This document shows positions 20,601-33,344 of a stretch of DNA of 64,000 nt, one piece after another. The notes beneath the pieces were generated by a model. That model saw only the letters and a program-made list of their open reading frames with translations. It did not search any database and had not been told where the DNA came from. The stretch comes from Solea solea. Its lineage: Eukaryota; Chordata; Actinopteri; Pleuronectiformes; Soleidae. The position numbers were made by a program, and so were the translations under genes. Every line of letters starts with the position of its first letter. Positions within the stretch are counted from its first letter, which is position 1. The DNA lies in contig NC_081153.1 in the NCBI RefSeq assembly GCF_958295425.1, positions 1,605,613-1,669,612 of the forward strand, given 5' to 3'.

Positions 20601-23600
20601 AAACTTCAGTTTCCTGTTGGAAAAGTCTGTGTAACAGTGAGATAAAGACGTGAACGCGTAGATTTAAAGTGATGTTAAGTATTAAGTATCTAACATGTTG
20701 TTGACACAGGTGGCGCTCACATCGTGTCAGTCCCTCACATTCTCTTTTCTCTGCTTCTACGTATATGGTCACAAACTATGACCATATATCCTTTTTTTGG
20801 GGGTCATTAAACTCATCGAGAGAGCAGCACATGACTCATCTGTGGATGATAATCCAGGAAAAATCTAATCCAGGGCAGAGTTGAGGGGGTGTTTGTTTTT
20901 GTCACTTGGAGAAAGAAGTGGTCAGACGAGCGCGCAGATGCCAAAACCTTCTGTCTGTTCCTCACCTCTCTGTATCTGTAGCAACTGCTAAACTGACGAA
21001 GCTCGTCTCCACCTCAGGACACGGCAGCAAGATTGTGTTGTGCAAAAACAGACTTCTACTAGAAATAAACCAAAGTGATTTAAAGAATCTGCAAGAAAAC
21101 TTCCATCTGTCTTTGATCTGCAGCCACTTTCAGACTCTCATGTTCCTTTAAGAGGAAAAACTGGACAAAACAACAAGAACGTTGTTCTTAAATTCTGTCA
21201 TGTAAGAAATATTGACTTAAAATAATTCTTCCTTTACTGGATTAAGCTGAATTTAAGATTGTATCACTTAGAATTTCTTATATTTTCCACACACACCAAT
21301 CAGTGCGAGTGAATTTTAAACTTTCTAAAGTTAAAAGTCAAACCTTTTCAGGACAAAGTTGGATTCATTTTCTAATGAAAAACAACGATTCACCATTGTT
21401 TGTTTTTACGTGAACATTAATATCGTGACCGCAGGACTTCAAGATGATAAAGATAACGACAACAATGGCCACTGTGTGGCGCTAGAGAGAGAGGCCGCTG
21501 TCAGAGTATAGTAACTGTAGACCACGTTCTCCCTGCTGCCTGTAGGGGGCGAAATGAGCGGCTTTGCAGGTTATCATCGTGGACTTTTGGCCACAACTAG
21601 TGTTGCCGTGGTAACACACATTGCTAAATTCATGGGTCATCATAAACCTGGTGTGTGTTTGTGTGCGACAGAGTGAGTCAGTGAAACGGACGTAGCATCA
21701 ACGTCAACATCGCAGTTACCTTTGCGCGCCTGCTCCTCCTGTTTGAGGTTGATGAGCAGGAAGCGGGGGCTCTCGGGGCAGAAGGGCAGGAGGATCCACT
21801 GCAGCACGGCGGGGACCACGGTGAGGGCCAGCAGTAGGGGCCACATCTTATCTGATCCCAGCAGGGCCTCCAGACCAAAGATCTGAACACAACACAACAA
21901 ACGCTAAAGCCTTGTCTCCACCGAGTGAAACGCTTTACTACGGTAAGTTGCCGTCTTTGGCACCCTGCCCTTAGGGATGTTATGGTCTGGGAGGAGCTAG
22001 ACTGGCTCCTCCCACTACAGCCAAACAAACAAAAGAAACAGCTGCTAATTGTTGGGAAGTGTCCTACACACCTGAGCGATCAGGATGCCCACCACCACAC
22101 CGAGCTGGTGCAGGGTTCCAAACGCTCCCCTGAGGGGAGTGGGCGACACCTCGCCCACGTACATGGGCGTGAGGCCGGTGAAGAGTCCGCAGAAGAGGCC
22201 GATGACGAGGCGGCCGGCGATGATCATCTCGTACGAGGAGCAGATGGTGGAGAAGCCCATGAGGAGGCCGCCGATCACTGCCAGAATGTTCACCAGCATC
22301 ATGGAGCGACGCCTGAGGAGAAGGAGGAGGAGTCTGTTCATCACATGACTGTCCAACAGGTCACATGACAGACTTCAAACTTGGCAGGTTAAGAACTGGT
22401 TAAGAACTGTTGGAGACAAACAGACTGAAGGATTGGCACAGATTGGCTGGTTTATGATACGTCCGTCACATGACCAGAGTGTGCGCCTCACACACCTCAG
22501 TGACTCACATTTTAAGGTGAAGATATGTTTTAAGGTTAGGTTGAGGTTAGGATTAGGATTAGGCCAGTAGTGATTGTGGTTAGGGTTAGAGTAAGTCTTC
22601 AGGAAATGAATGTAAGTAAATGCAATGTCCCCTCAAGTCATGAATGTCCAACGTGTGTGTGTGCATTTGTGTGTGTGTGTGTGTGTAAATATTTAGTCCA
22701 TATTAAAATAACTTCACTTCTTACAGATATTGTTCTTGTTTAACAATAAAAATTAAAACTCTAGTCCGCTGGTTATCAACTTTCTTTTAAGCCCAAGATC
22801 CCTGAACAGTCAAGATGTAGTTATTGAAACATCGATAACATATTTCCTACTTTATTTTCAGCAAACATTTGGGATCAGTAAAGTACATTTGTTTAAGTAT
22901 GATGATTTATTTTAATCAGGTTTTTGTTCGTCACACCATCAGTTTTAAGTTGCTTTATAACGTCAGAGCTGTTGATCTTTGTTTGTGGGTAGAAATAAAC
23001 GCTTAGACTCTGACCCTGAAGCAGCCGTCGCTCCAGCCCTGGAACTAACTTCTCCTCTGAGCTTCCTGACCACAGTCTGAAGATAAACAGACTTTCTTTC
23101 TTATATCTTTATCTAACTATTATAGAACTTATCTGTGAAGCTCATGCTACCAGGACAGTTCTACAGCTGATTCAAGAGAGGAAGACGCTCACAGAGCAGC
23201 ACCAATTCCTGCGAGGAATTTATTGTAATCCTTCAGATTATTATTATTATCATGCCGTGGCTTTGTGGAGGTTAACGTGCATAAAAACTCTTCAGTGAAG
23301 GTCAGTGAAGATTGCGATAGTGCCATAGTGCACAGACCGGTTAGTAGCCCCAGGGCTCTATAGCGCCACCAGAAGTCAGATCATGGTCAGACAAAAGTCA
23401 GCGGATTGGGACAAAATCTGATGAGTGTGCTTTTTTTTTCTATTGTGTCAAAGTCGCACATAGTTGTTTTCTAATTTTAACCAAACTTTGTACTCTTTGC
23501 TCTCATGATTCCAAACTTCCCTGAGCTCCGCCCACACAGAAATTGGCCATTTTGGAAAAACAAAAATAGCTAGTCTGTGCATTTTAAGCACGTTTTAAGA

Positions 23601-26600
23601 TAGCCACGTCTAACTCGGTCCATGTGTTGGACAAGTGTACTGATATTGGCCCAGGGCTCGGACATGTGCGTTGCTAAATTGTTATTTGGAATTTAGCAGT
23701 CTGATGGCCAGCGGAAAGTAGCTGTTCTTGAGTCGGTTTGTTCTGCAGCGGATGCTGCGGAACCTCCTGCCAGATGCCAGCAGGGAGAACAGTCCATGGT
23801 GGGGGTGGGTGTGGTCAGTGAGGATCTGGTGAGCCCTGGTTAGACAGCGCCTGTGTGCAATGTCTTTGATGGGTGGGAGTGGTGTCCCAATGATCTTCTC
23901 CGCTGTTCTCACCACCCTCTGCAGAGACTTCCAGTCGGAGGCCTTGCAGCTCCCAGACCAGACGGAGATGCCACTGGTCAGCAGGCTCTCGATGGTCCCT
24001 CTGTAGAAGGTGGAGAGGATGGGAGGGGGGAGAGACACCCTTCTCATCCGTCGCAGGAAGTGTAGGCGCTGCTGGGCTTTCTTCACCAGGGAGGTAGTGT
24101 GAAGTGTCCAGCTGAGGTTGTCTGTGATGTGGACCCCCAGGAACTTGGTGCTGCTGACGACCTCCACCGTTGTGCCATTGATGAGGAGTGGTGTATGGCT
24201 GGGTCGGGATCTTCTGAAGTCGACGATGATCTCTTTTGTCTTGTCAACATTCAGAAGCAGGTTGTTCACCCTTCACCAGTCCACCAGATGTCGCACTTCC
24301 TCTCTGTAGGCCAGTTCGTTGTTGTCCTGAATGAGGCCCACAACTGTTGTGTCGTCCGCATGTTTTAGGATGTGGTTGGTGTTGTACCTGGGACGACAGT
24401 CGTGGGTCATCAGGGTGAACAGCAGGGGACTCAGGACGCAGCCCTGTGGGGGATGATCGTGTTGAATGCTTAGCTGAAGTCCAGAAACAGCATCCGCACG
24501 TGGGTGTTCTTGTCCTCCAGGTGCTCCAGGCTCAGATGGAGAGCAGTGGAGATGGCGTCCTCAGTGGAGCAGTTAGGTTGGTACGCAAACTGGAGCGGAT
24601 CGTATGATGGAGGCAGTATGGAAATTATGTGGTCCTTGACCACCCGCTAGAAGCACTTCATGATGGTCGTTGTTAGTGCAACCGGGGCGAAAGTCATTAA
24701 GGCATGTGATGGTTGGTTTCTTGGGCACTGGGATGATCATGGCAGACTTAAAGCACGGGGGGGACAACAGCCTGGATCAGTGACGTGTTGAAGATGTCTG
24801 TGAGCACACAGGCCAGCTGGTCTGCGCACTCCTTGATCAGCCGTCCTGGGATGTTATCTGGGCCAGATGCTTTCCGTGCGTTAACTTTTCTCAGGGCTCT
24901 CCGTACAGCAGTAGTTTCGAGCCTGAGTGCCTGTTCATCGAGGTGGGGGGTTGCTTTCCTCGCTGGGGTGCTTTTCAGAGCTTCAAATCTCCCAAAGAAG
25001 TTGTTGAGCTCATTGAGGAAGCTGATGTCGTCTCGGCAGGGTGAGGGTGTGGCTTTGTAGTCTGTGACGGTCTTGATGCCCTGCCACAGTTGTCTGGAGT
25101 TGCTGGGATCATGGAAGAAACCTTGGACCTTCTGGCTGTGGGCGCGTTTTGCTGCCTTGATAGCACGGTTCGGATTGGCCCTCGCTGTTCTGAGTGCCAC
25201 CGCTTCACCGGATTTGAAGGCAGCATTACGTTCCCTCAGGCTTGTGCGCACCTCCTTAGTCATCCAAGGTTTCTGGTTGGCCCGTGTGACTATTGTCTTT
25301 TCTACTGTGACCTCCTCCATGCACCACTGAATGTAGCCGGTCACAAATGCAGCATACTCCACATCTGTATGTTGACTGTCTGTTGCAGCCTCTCTGAACA
25401 TGTCCCAGTCAGTGCACTCAACTCGACTCAACAGGAAGTCGCCTTCTTTTTAATTTTGGCGTGCATCGTGTTTTCTGTCCCACAGACGGACAGGTTAGCG
25501 CCTCGAGAAACAAACACAGAGACTTTCACGAGAACATAAGAGTGAAAAAAGCTGTGGTTTGAGGAGAAGACTGAAGACAAACAACATTAGAGCCGATCAG
25601 CTGAACCACACAGGAAATACAACACTGACAGACATTCACATCCCATAATAACCTGATTTGACACAGATAATATAATCATGTCATTATTATATTATGATGT
25701 TATTTTTACCACAGCAGATCACGTCCTACCTGCCGAAGCGGTCGGCCATGACACCCACGCTGAAGGAGCCCACCATGCCGCCGACGCTGAACACGGAGAC
25801 GGCGACGCTCCAGACGATGGTGCAGACGCCGGGCTCGATGGCTTTACCGTAACGCTCAATCCACGTGTTGTTGAAGAAAGATCGCAGTTTCTGGAGGAGA
25901 GGGAAATCATGTTATACAAATACATTTAATAATAAATAATGGTTTTTTTTATTAGTTTAATCTTTTAAAAAAAACTTATTTCATAACCAGAACTTGGCTG
26001 GAATTAGAGGGTGATTAGCTTAGTTTAGCATGAGGATTAAGGATTAAGCGGGAAAATGCTTAGTGTGTCAAGAAATAGTAATTCTATTAAAATTTGCTTT
26101 TCCTGTTTTGTTTTTTGGTGAAAGTGTAAAACAAACACACATAAAATCCCAGTTAAAAGCAGCACTGTTAGGCTAGCTGTCGCCAGGCTAAATGCTAACA
26201 GTGAATCCAGACCGTATGTAGCACTGGATTAATTGGTTGCTAGCTTTAGCTTAGCTTGGAAGCAGCAAGCCTACAAGTTAGTAAATCTATTACATTTTCA
26301 TGTGTGAAACACCAAAGTTACCACTCATCAATTAGCTTTACCAAATACGTAGCACTGTTAGCTTTAGCCTGGAGGCAGCTAGCCTAACAGTGCTGCTGTT
26401 AACTGTGATTTTATTCACCACGTTCACGAAAAACAGTCTAAGCTTTGATGACGTGTTTGCTAATGTTCTCACAAAAGGCAAAAACAGAACAAACATTTTC
26501 ACTGGATGTAAATTTACAATCTCTATTTGAATATCAATATTCGCTTACTTTATTTTATTAACCAACTGTTAGCTCACTTACATTACTTATGCTTGAGTTT

Positions 26601-27391
26601 TGTGTGGTTTTGTTTTTAAGAACATTTTGAATGTGTAATGTTTAAACGTTCACATTTTAAACATGGAAACGAGCAAATTTGTGCATAAGCTAGCAACAAA
26701 TTTACAATAACTGACATAAAATTCCCAAGAAATGTTTGAAAAATGAATGAAAACTTCACTTTATGAACATTATGTGAAACAAATTTACATGAATCTCAAC
26801 TGCAAGTTTGGGGACCCAAAAAAATCGCCCGTAACCCATCTGAGGGTCCCAGCCCAGTGTTTGGGAACCACTGCTGTTAGGTTACTGACCTGCTCGGGAG
26901 CATTGATGACTCCGGTGTTGTAGCCAAACTGCAGCGAGCCGATGACGGCGGTGGACAAAGAGAAGAGGAGGTAACATGTGACCTGATTGTCCTGCAGAGA
27001 CAAAGACCAGGACGTGAGACGGCCGTGAGACGGACGTGAGACGGACGTGAGACGGACGTGAGACGGACGTGAGACGGATGTGAGACGGATGTGAGACAGA
27101 CGTGAGACGGATGTGAGACGGATGTGAGACAGACGTGAGACAGATGTGAGTGAAATCAGTGCCAGCGGCGACTGAGGCAATAAAAGTGTGATGCTGACGC
27201 CACACACACACACACACACACACACACAGATGTGTTTAATGTGTTTGTAGCGTGTACATTATTACAGTGTGAGGCCTGAGGGCAGCAGCAGCAGCAGCAG
27301 TAGTAACAATAGCAACAGCAGCAGCAGCAGCAGCAGTAACAGCAGCACCAGCAGCACCAGTGACAGCAGCAGCAGCAGTAACAGCAGCAGT

Positions 27392-27431
<40 letters not shown>

Positions 27432-27561
27432 ATCAGGTCACTGTGTGTTTGTTAATGCTTCAGTGCTGATGAAGCAGCTTCCTGTGCTGCTGTTACCTGA
27501 GACAGTTTTGACACTGAGCGTGTCCCTGCTGATCCACTGCCCTTGGCAGGACAACAACAAT

Positions 27562-27602
<41 letters not shown>

Positions 27603-28680
27603 TTCAGGAACATCTACTGCTGCTCATGATTCAATCAGAGGACGGAACACGATCATGGAGATGATGTAAAGGTCAAAATCAATATTTATGTCTTCTGTTT
27701 GTTAAAGTAAATGTTACAGTTTTGAATTTTCCGGATCATTTTTTGTGTTTTTTTAATCGTTTCCGTCTCCAATGATTTCACTTAAAACAAAAGAAATCAA
27801 ACTCTGTGATGAAGTCAATAAAGATGAAACACAGCTTTACAGCTTTACTAGAAATAAACCAAATATTCTCACATTTATTTCAAATGTTCAAAAACAATCT
27901 GCTAATAATGACTGTAAGTAAATGTTGTTTGTCCAGAAAACTTCAAAGTAGTTTCTAAATCTAAACTGTAACGTTCCTGAAACCAGGAAAAACACTGAAC
28001 TTCATCCTAAACATACAGCAGAACATCCACGTCTGCACTTTTAAACATAATCAGTGATAAATCCACACAAAAAACCTGATTTCATCTTTCATTAAAACAT
28101 TCCCTAGTCCCTTGCCTTTACCTTCACAACTAAGTGCCTAATCCTAATCCTAACACCAGGTCCGAACCCTGAAAAAGTCCTTTAAAGTTGTCCCTCACAA
28201 GGTCAAAATGATGTCCCTCAATTGTCCGTCTTTTGGACCTCACACAGATATAAAGACACACACACACACACACACACCTTCCCGTGTCTTTGTGTCGAGT
28301 CACAGTGACTCAGTAGAAATGTGTCTTTGGTCACATGACCACGTCTGAGTCGAGGATCAATAACAGAAAAGCTGTCGATCTTCACTCAGCCTAAATATTA
28401 ATATTAAAATAAAGATAATAAAACACACAGAAACATCTGTGTCTGTCACCTGTTGCTTTATGTGTCAACAGGTGCCCGGTTACCACGGCAACTCATCATC
28501 ATCGTCATGAGTTATCAGACCGTGGCGACTCGTCTCATTCGTCTCTGGACTTTGGTTTGTTTGGAGACTCATTCATTCATGAGAGTCCCTATTAATCCCC
28601 CCCCCCCCCCGTTTCCATGGCAACAGCCTGGAGGTGACACATTATTGACACAGGCTGAACCTGCTGCTGCTACTGCAATC

Positions 28681-28722
<42 letters not shown>

Positions 28723-29984
28723 GATGACCTATATGTTTTGGATGAAGGTTAAATGTATTGATCAGTTCTGGTGATTGATCGTTGATAAACATCAGTGACA
28801 TTAACGTGTATCGATGAGTCGATGGATGTCAGGTCTGACATCATCAGATGATCAGATGATCAGATGATCGGTAGGTAGGATGGTCAGTCGGTAACTCCCG
28901 ATCACTGATTCTCGTTTTCAAAACGTCAAATAAAATTCTTTGATGTTTTTTTTATTCAGAATAAAGCTGCAGTAGGTAACCTGGATTCATCATAGTATGA
29001 GTCATGTGATCACAGAGAAGCTCCTCCTCCTCTACACTATTTGATCAATCACAAGTCAGTTCAGAGTGTGCCGGTGTGGGCAGAGCCTTGTTTTCACTGT
29101 GTTCTCACTGTGTTTTCACTGTGTTCTCACTGTGTTTTCACTGTGTTCTCACTGTGTTTTCACTGTGTTCTCACTGTGCTTTCACTGTGTTTTCACTGTG
29201 TTTTCACTGTGTTCTCACTGTGTTTTCACTGTGTTTTCACTGTGTTCTCACTGTGTTCTCACTGTGTGTTCACTGTGTTCTCGCTGTGTGTTCACTGTGT
29301 CTTCACTGTGTTCTCGCTGTGTGTTCACTGTGTTCTCACTGTGTTCTCGCTGTGTGTTCACTGTGTTTTCACTGTGTTCTCACTGTGTTCTTGCTGTTTG
29401 TTCACTGTGTTTTCACTGTGTTCTCACTGTGTGTTCACTGTGTCTTCACTGTGTTCTCACTGTGTGTTCACTGTGTTTTCACTGTGTTCTCACTGTGTTT
29501 TCACTGTGTTCTCACTGTGTTTTCACTGTGTGTTCACTGTGTCTTCACTGTGTTCTCGCTGTGTTTTCACTGTGTTCTCACTGTGTTCTCACTGTGTTCT
29601 CACTGTGTGTTCACTGTGTCTTCACTGTGTTCTCACTGTGTCTTCACTGTGTTCTCGCTGTGTGTTCACTGTGTTTTCACTGTGTTCTCACTGTGTTTTC
29701 ACTGTATTCTCACTGTGTTTTAACTGTACTCTCACTGTGTTTTCACTATGTTCTCACTATGTTTTCACTGTATTCTCACTGTGTTCTCACTGTGTTTTCA
29801 CTATGTTCTCACTGTGTTTTCACTGTATAAAATAACATGAGCATAAAACAAAGACTCCTTCAGCTTATTGATTTAGTGATTTCCTTCATCGCCCAGAATT
29901 CCTTTAGGTTAAAGCTCAGAGGACCAGGTGATATGTGTCTGTGCTGAGAGAGAGACAGACAGACAGAGAGAGACAGAGAGAGTG

Positions 29985-30027
<43 letters not shown>

Positions 30028-30882
30028 GACAGACAGACAGAGACAGTAACTGCTTGAACAAAGACAAATGTTTCCTGTTGCTGTTTCATCAAAATCTACA
30101 TGAACGTGGACGATGAGATAAGGAGAAGAAATTCTCCCTCCCTCTCATCCTGTCACCACCTGTTCATCCTCTCATCCTCAGAAAAACGATGTTTCATCTC
30201 AACAATTTTAACATGAACTCACACAAACACACACGAATATCAATGCAGATGAATACATTAGTACATTAATATTAAATGACAGCTCATATTTGTACTTCTT
30301 AAACTTGTTGCTCCGGGATTAATAAAAGATTATATAGTATTTTAGATTATCAGATTATCTTTACTACATGCATATTTATGTATTCATTCATTCAATCATT
30401 CATGTCATCTGTCGATGAAGCAGAACATCTGCAGAGCTGCTGTGTGACTCACACACACACACGTGCACACACACGCACACATACGCACGCACGTGTTGTA
30501 AACAAATAATCCACGATGACACAACAAAGATTGTGGATTATCTCACATAATAAAGTCAAAGTTTCCTCACATTCTGCTGATGACTCAGCAGATGTAATGA
30601 TAATCTGTGCAATAATCCTGTGACTCTGCACTTTTTCATCTCCTTCAAACAACCATTCATCACTTCTGGATTAATCTGTCATCATCAGTGTTTATAACAA
30701 TAATAATAATAATCTCAGATTTTTCTTTGCTCCAAATAACAAATAAATCATTAAAACTCACAACGGCACTTTTGCTGCTCAAACCTGGGAATTCCTTCAA
30801 TTTGTGATCAATCTAATCTACTCTCATCTAATCTAATCTAATCTAAAACAGAGAGAGTAAAGTCACTTGCCTGACCCGCCAT
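17695..30882 (-). CDS. slc2a3: Facilitative glucose transporter, GLUT3 type
   Basis: A 12-helix plasma-membrane uniporter for glucose. Ten exons give 533 aa: 30871-30882, 26890-26991, 25730-25890, 22072-22312, 21720-21882, 20032-20219, 19846-19950, 18669-18767, 18369-18572, 17695-18021. Phases agree throughout; lengths 161, 241, 163, 188, 105 and 204 match class I GLUT genes as I recall them. Motifs in order: [13 protein letters not shown] (helix 1), [42 protein letters not shown] (helix 7), [15 protein letters not shown] (helix 10), VPETKGKTF. The start, MAGQ, is a 4-codon exon with a CAG/GCAAGT (GC-type) donor; it is the weakest exon call. The C-terminal tail (about 75 aa after PETKG) is Pro/Ala/Ser-rich and longer than in human GLUT3. 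GLUT1-type alternatives are disfavoured by the phc1 neighbour. Confidence 0.92.
18095..18318 (-). mobile_element. TIR-MITE family copy A (partial, inverted)
   Basis: This matches the family consensus in reverse: GAGGCAGCAGAGGACCAGCA and GATCCGCTGCTGCCTCCATC are present. Its TG tract has expanded into a CACG/CACACG array (about 18103-18180). It lies in the last slc2a3 intron. Confidence 0.8.
18960..19838. repeat. 19-bp minisatellite (about 46 copies) filling slc2a3 intron 7
   Basis: The unit AGTCCTGGTCTCAGACAGG repeats with variants ending ACTTG, AGTGG, ACTGG or AATGG. It occupies nearly all of the intron 18768-19845 and comes within about ten bases of the donor of exon 19846-19950. Because 19 is not a multiple of three, the repeat peptide appears in all frames and is not coding. 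Confidence 0.95.
20337..20662 (+). mobile_element. TIR-MITE family copy B
   Basis: Nearly full copy in slc2a3 intron 5. The left arm CTCACTCTCCCACACCAAAG is repeated inverted in the right arm CTTTGGTGTGGGAGAATGAG. The centre has CTGCTGCCTCGTGTGGTCAC and a TG repeat at about 20524-20542. Confidence 0.9.
20670..21715. other. slc2a3 intron 5 remainder
   Basis: Mostly unique-looking AT-rich DNA. No exon, ORF with family resemblance or strong repeat is seen. Confidence 0.5.
22320..23640. other. slc2a3 intron 3, non-LINE part
   Basis: Contains a partial GTGGGGAC-family tail (22500-22690, with GGTTAGGATTAGGATTAGG and a TG repeat). A stretch at about 23290-23640 (AGGGCTCTATAGCGCCACCA) looks like another dispersed repeat. 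No gene is seen. Confidence 0.5.
23660..25450 (-). mobile_element. 5'-truncated LINE (CR1/Rex1/L2 group) in slc2a3 intron 3
   Basis: Minus-strand reverse transcriptase in broken frames. Bases 24748-25431 encode the upstream part ([40 protein letters not shown]). A middle segment encodes [14 protein letters not shown], where the usual catalytic YADD reads HADD. Bases 23682-24269 encode the thumb and C-terminal part ([39 protein letters not shown]). The endonuclease domain is missing, so the copy is 5'-truncated, and frameshifts and stops separate the pieces. It is inactive. It lies in the same orientation as slc2a3. The clade is not assigned firmly. Confidence 0.85.
25895..26885. other. slc2a3 intron 2
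   Basis: The intron between exons 26890-26991 and 25730-25890 holds AT-rich DNA and a GCTAGC/TTAGCTT-enriched patch (about 25990-26400). No exon or element is recognised. Confidence 0.5.
27000..27160. repeat. 11-bp minisatellite beside slc2a3 exon 2
   Basis: ACGTGAGACGG and variants (ATGTGAGACGG, ACGTGAGACAG) repeat about 14 times. The array begins about 10 bases from the exon 2 acceptor, so it occupies the branch-point and polypyrimidine neighbourhood of intron 1. Confidence 0.9.
27280..27605. repeat. CAG/AGC triplet repeats in slc2a3 intron 1
   Basis: Two AGC-rich arrays (27280-27430 with interspersed AAC/ACC, and a purer one at 27567-27600) are separated by unique DNA. They are intronic, so the poly-Ser ORFs are artefacts. 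Confidence 0.9.
27670..29040. other. slc2a3 intron 1, mixed
   Basis: AT-rich DNA with CA repeats at 28255-28278 and 28684-28720 and a C-run at about 28599-28610. The stretch 28120-28240 (CCTAATCCTAATCCTAACAC, then a GTCCC-rich part) resembles the GGTTAGG/GGGGAC repeat class. No exon is seen. Confidence 0.5.
29088..29828. repeat. CACTGTGTTTT/CACTGTGTTCT minisatellite (about 740 bp)
   Basis: An 11-bp unit CACTGTGTTCT alternates with CACTGTGTTTT and 11-12-bp variants about 67 times. All three plus frames stay open, producing Cys/His/Phe-rich repeat ORFs that are not genes. It lies in slc2a3 intron 1. Confidence 0.95.
29945..30047. repeat. GACA tetranucleotide repeat
   Basis: GACAGACAGACA runs with GAGA interruptions in slc2a3 intron 1. 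Confidence 0.9.
30060..30865. other. slc2a3 intron 1, exon-1-proximal
   Basis: AT-rich with a short CA tract at about 30452 and an ATCTA pentamer repeat at about 30810-30846. Nothing else is identified. Confidence 0.5.
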
Positions 30883-31760
30883 CTTCTCAGATCACAGATA
30901 ATCTCAGATCTTCAGGAGCTGACCAAAAAGAAACCCACGCTCACTGGCTCCGCCCGCCGGTGCCGACAGCTGCCAGAAAACCAACACACCTCAAGGCGCT
31001 GTCCGTGGTAGCAAACACCGGAGTCCAGGGTCCACGGTCCAGGACCAGAACCCGAGTCTACTCTGGTCGGTTCTTCATCAGCAGAGAAACAACAACAATC
31101 ATTAATAATCAATGAAAACATGTATGTGACAGAGTTTATGTTTGTTTTTGATCGATTATCTGCGTTTGATTCATGACGTCATCGGTGTGAGGGGAGAAAC
31201 GGAGTCCGCATCAGAGCAGCAGAAACCGGGCAGCACGAGTCAGACTCACCGGTGATGAGATCCGCGTCTCCTCCTTCTCCTCCGTGTCCTCGTGTCTGTC
31301 TGTCTGTCTCTCTCTTTGTGTCCTCGTGTTTGTCTCTCTCTCGCTCTGTGTCCTCGTGTCTGTCTGTCTGTCCTCGTGTCTGTCTGTCTGTGTGTCTTCG
31401 TGTCTGTCTCTCACAGATGCGCTCCCTCCTCTTCACGCTCTTATCTTCATCTTCTTCTTCTTCTTCTTCTCCATCAGCCTATGAAGAAGTGGGATGCTGG
31501 GATGGTATGACGCGTCGTGGCTCCGCCCCCCTGACTCGCCGCCAGTGTGTGCGTGCAGAAGCGTCCGTGACTTTCCTGCATCCTCCTCCTCCTCCTCTTC
31601 ATCAACGCGGGACGGGGGCGCCTCTGTGTCCTATTATTGCTGTCGCAGCGCCGGCGTGTTCATAGCGCGCGCATGCGCAGTGGAGAGAGGCGGGACGTGA
31701 GGGTCGTGCGCGTCCTCCTCACCTTCCCGTCATGCACCTCTCTCTGCAGTGACCTTGAGA
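30883..31760 (-). promoter_or_regulatory. Likely slc2a3 promoter / 5' UTR
   Basis: GC-rich, CpG-containing DNA directly upstream of the slc2a3 start (GCGCGCGCATGCGCAGTGGA near 31665, GGCGGGACGTGAGGGTCGTG near 31690). TCTG and CTT repeats lie at 31290-31410 and 31445-31475. Position and composition suggest the promoter. No element was proven. Confidence 0.5.
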
Positions 31761-31839
31761 AGTAGCCGCGTGAGGTCACACATTTATACTGATGCTGCAG
31801 ATGCTGCGGCCCCGCCGTTGCTATGGTGACGCGTCACGA

Positions 31840-31945
31840 GGCAGCATCATCAGAAGCAGCATCAGCAGCAGCAGCATCATCATCAGCAGCACCAGCAGCA
31901 TCATCATCATCATCATCATCAGCAGCAGCATCATCAGCCTCACAG
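31840..31945. repeat. CAG/CAT triplet repeat
   Basis: Interleaved AGCAGCAGC and ATCATCATC runs in intergenic DNA upstream of slc2a3. Confidence 0.9.
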
Positions 31946-31989
31946 ACAATTTGAAGAGAAACTCACACAGATTAATGTTTATAATCTGA

Positions 31990-33190
31990 GTGTCTAGATT
32001 AGATTAACAGAGAATATGAGAGAGAATATTCACGTCTATTTCACGTCAAGAGTGAAGAAACTCATTCACCAGTTTACAGTGATTTACTCTGAAAGGCCAC
32101 AAGGGGGAGCCCTCACTTTACTTGTGAGTTTAATGATAAATATTGTTACATTTTAGACATTATAGTTACATGTTTGTAACATCGCAACCTTTTGTGTAAT
32201 TTCAGTCATGTTTTTGTGCTTTTGTATGTAACAAGAACTTTTGTAAAACACATTTTATTTTCTTTCTTAATAATAGTTTAGTAGAATTACTAAAAAGGTT
32301 TCTGAAACATTAGATTAAAACATGTTTTAACATGTAATATTTTTACAAAGTTATACAAATCTGAACAATTCTAAACATTCTTTAGTAATGAAAGTAAATA
32401 TTTTGTAGGCTGAGTTAATATTTTTATAAAATAACGACATTTTTATAACCTGTGTTCACTCACAGTGATGTGTCACCTGTCTCACCTTGTTTCCGGTTGA
32501 TAGACAGCTAAACTTCAAAAGCTTTTTCAAAAACACACGTTTTTCTGAGCCGAATTTACCGGATCATCAGAGTGACCCGCGACATGTTTTCAAATGTGGT
32601 GTCAGAGTCACACATTTTTACAAAAACACAAGAAACCTTCAAAAACGCTGATTTTCCGAACGGGATTCAGCAGCTGTCGCGTGTAAACTGCAGTGAGTGA
32701 GACAGGTTTGATTCTGTGACTGAAAAATACGCAATTTTTGATGAATAACATTAAACTTATTGATTAAAACAGACATTTAAACGTCAGGAGATGATTGATG
32801 ATTGATGATTGATTAGATTATAAACACCGTATTACACACAGGAACCAAATGACTCTGACAACACAGCTTCCTTCTGGTGTGAAATGCTCCTGGCACGCAG
32901 TGCATGTTGGGAAAGAGAGTCAGGTAGTGCAGACGTCACAGTGATGTAATACTCCCACCTGCTGGACATGTTGAGCAGTGCATCACTCTGTCAGTAGTAT
33001 GTAAAAACCAGGAATAAGAATATTAAAGTGTTTGTATTATTGAAGTTTAGTATGATTTTAATATAATTTTAATATGATTTTAATGATTTGTTGATACAAC
33101 AGAAAACATCACAACACTTTTGTTTGAATGTTTCTATGATTTTAATTTAAATTAAATCTTATTTTATAGGAAAATCAGACATTAAAGGAG
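31990..33190. other. Intergenic DNA
   Basis: AT-rich sequence with no supported gene or recognised mobile element. Confidence 0.5.
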
Positions 33191-33344
33191 GTTTTGTGAG
33201 AAAACACTTTGCCCCCTCCTCTCTCCTCCTCTTCATCACAGCAGAGCAGCTCTCCTCCTCTCACAGATGCTCCTCAGGTGGTTGGAGCAGGTGGAGGTGA
33301 ACCAGCTTTTCCCAGCGTCGTCTGCTGGATTCTGTCGACCGCAC

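Noticed and set aside
29041..29835. Three 215-264-aa Cys/His/Phe-rich ORFs
   Set aside because: All three frames of one 11-bp repeat are open; there is no start context, domain or splice evidence.
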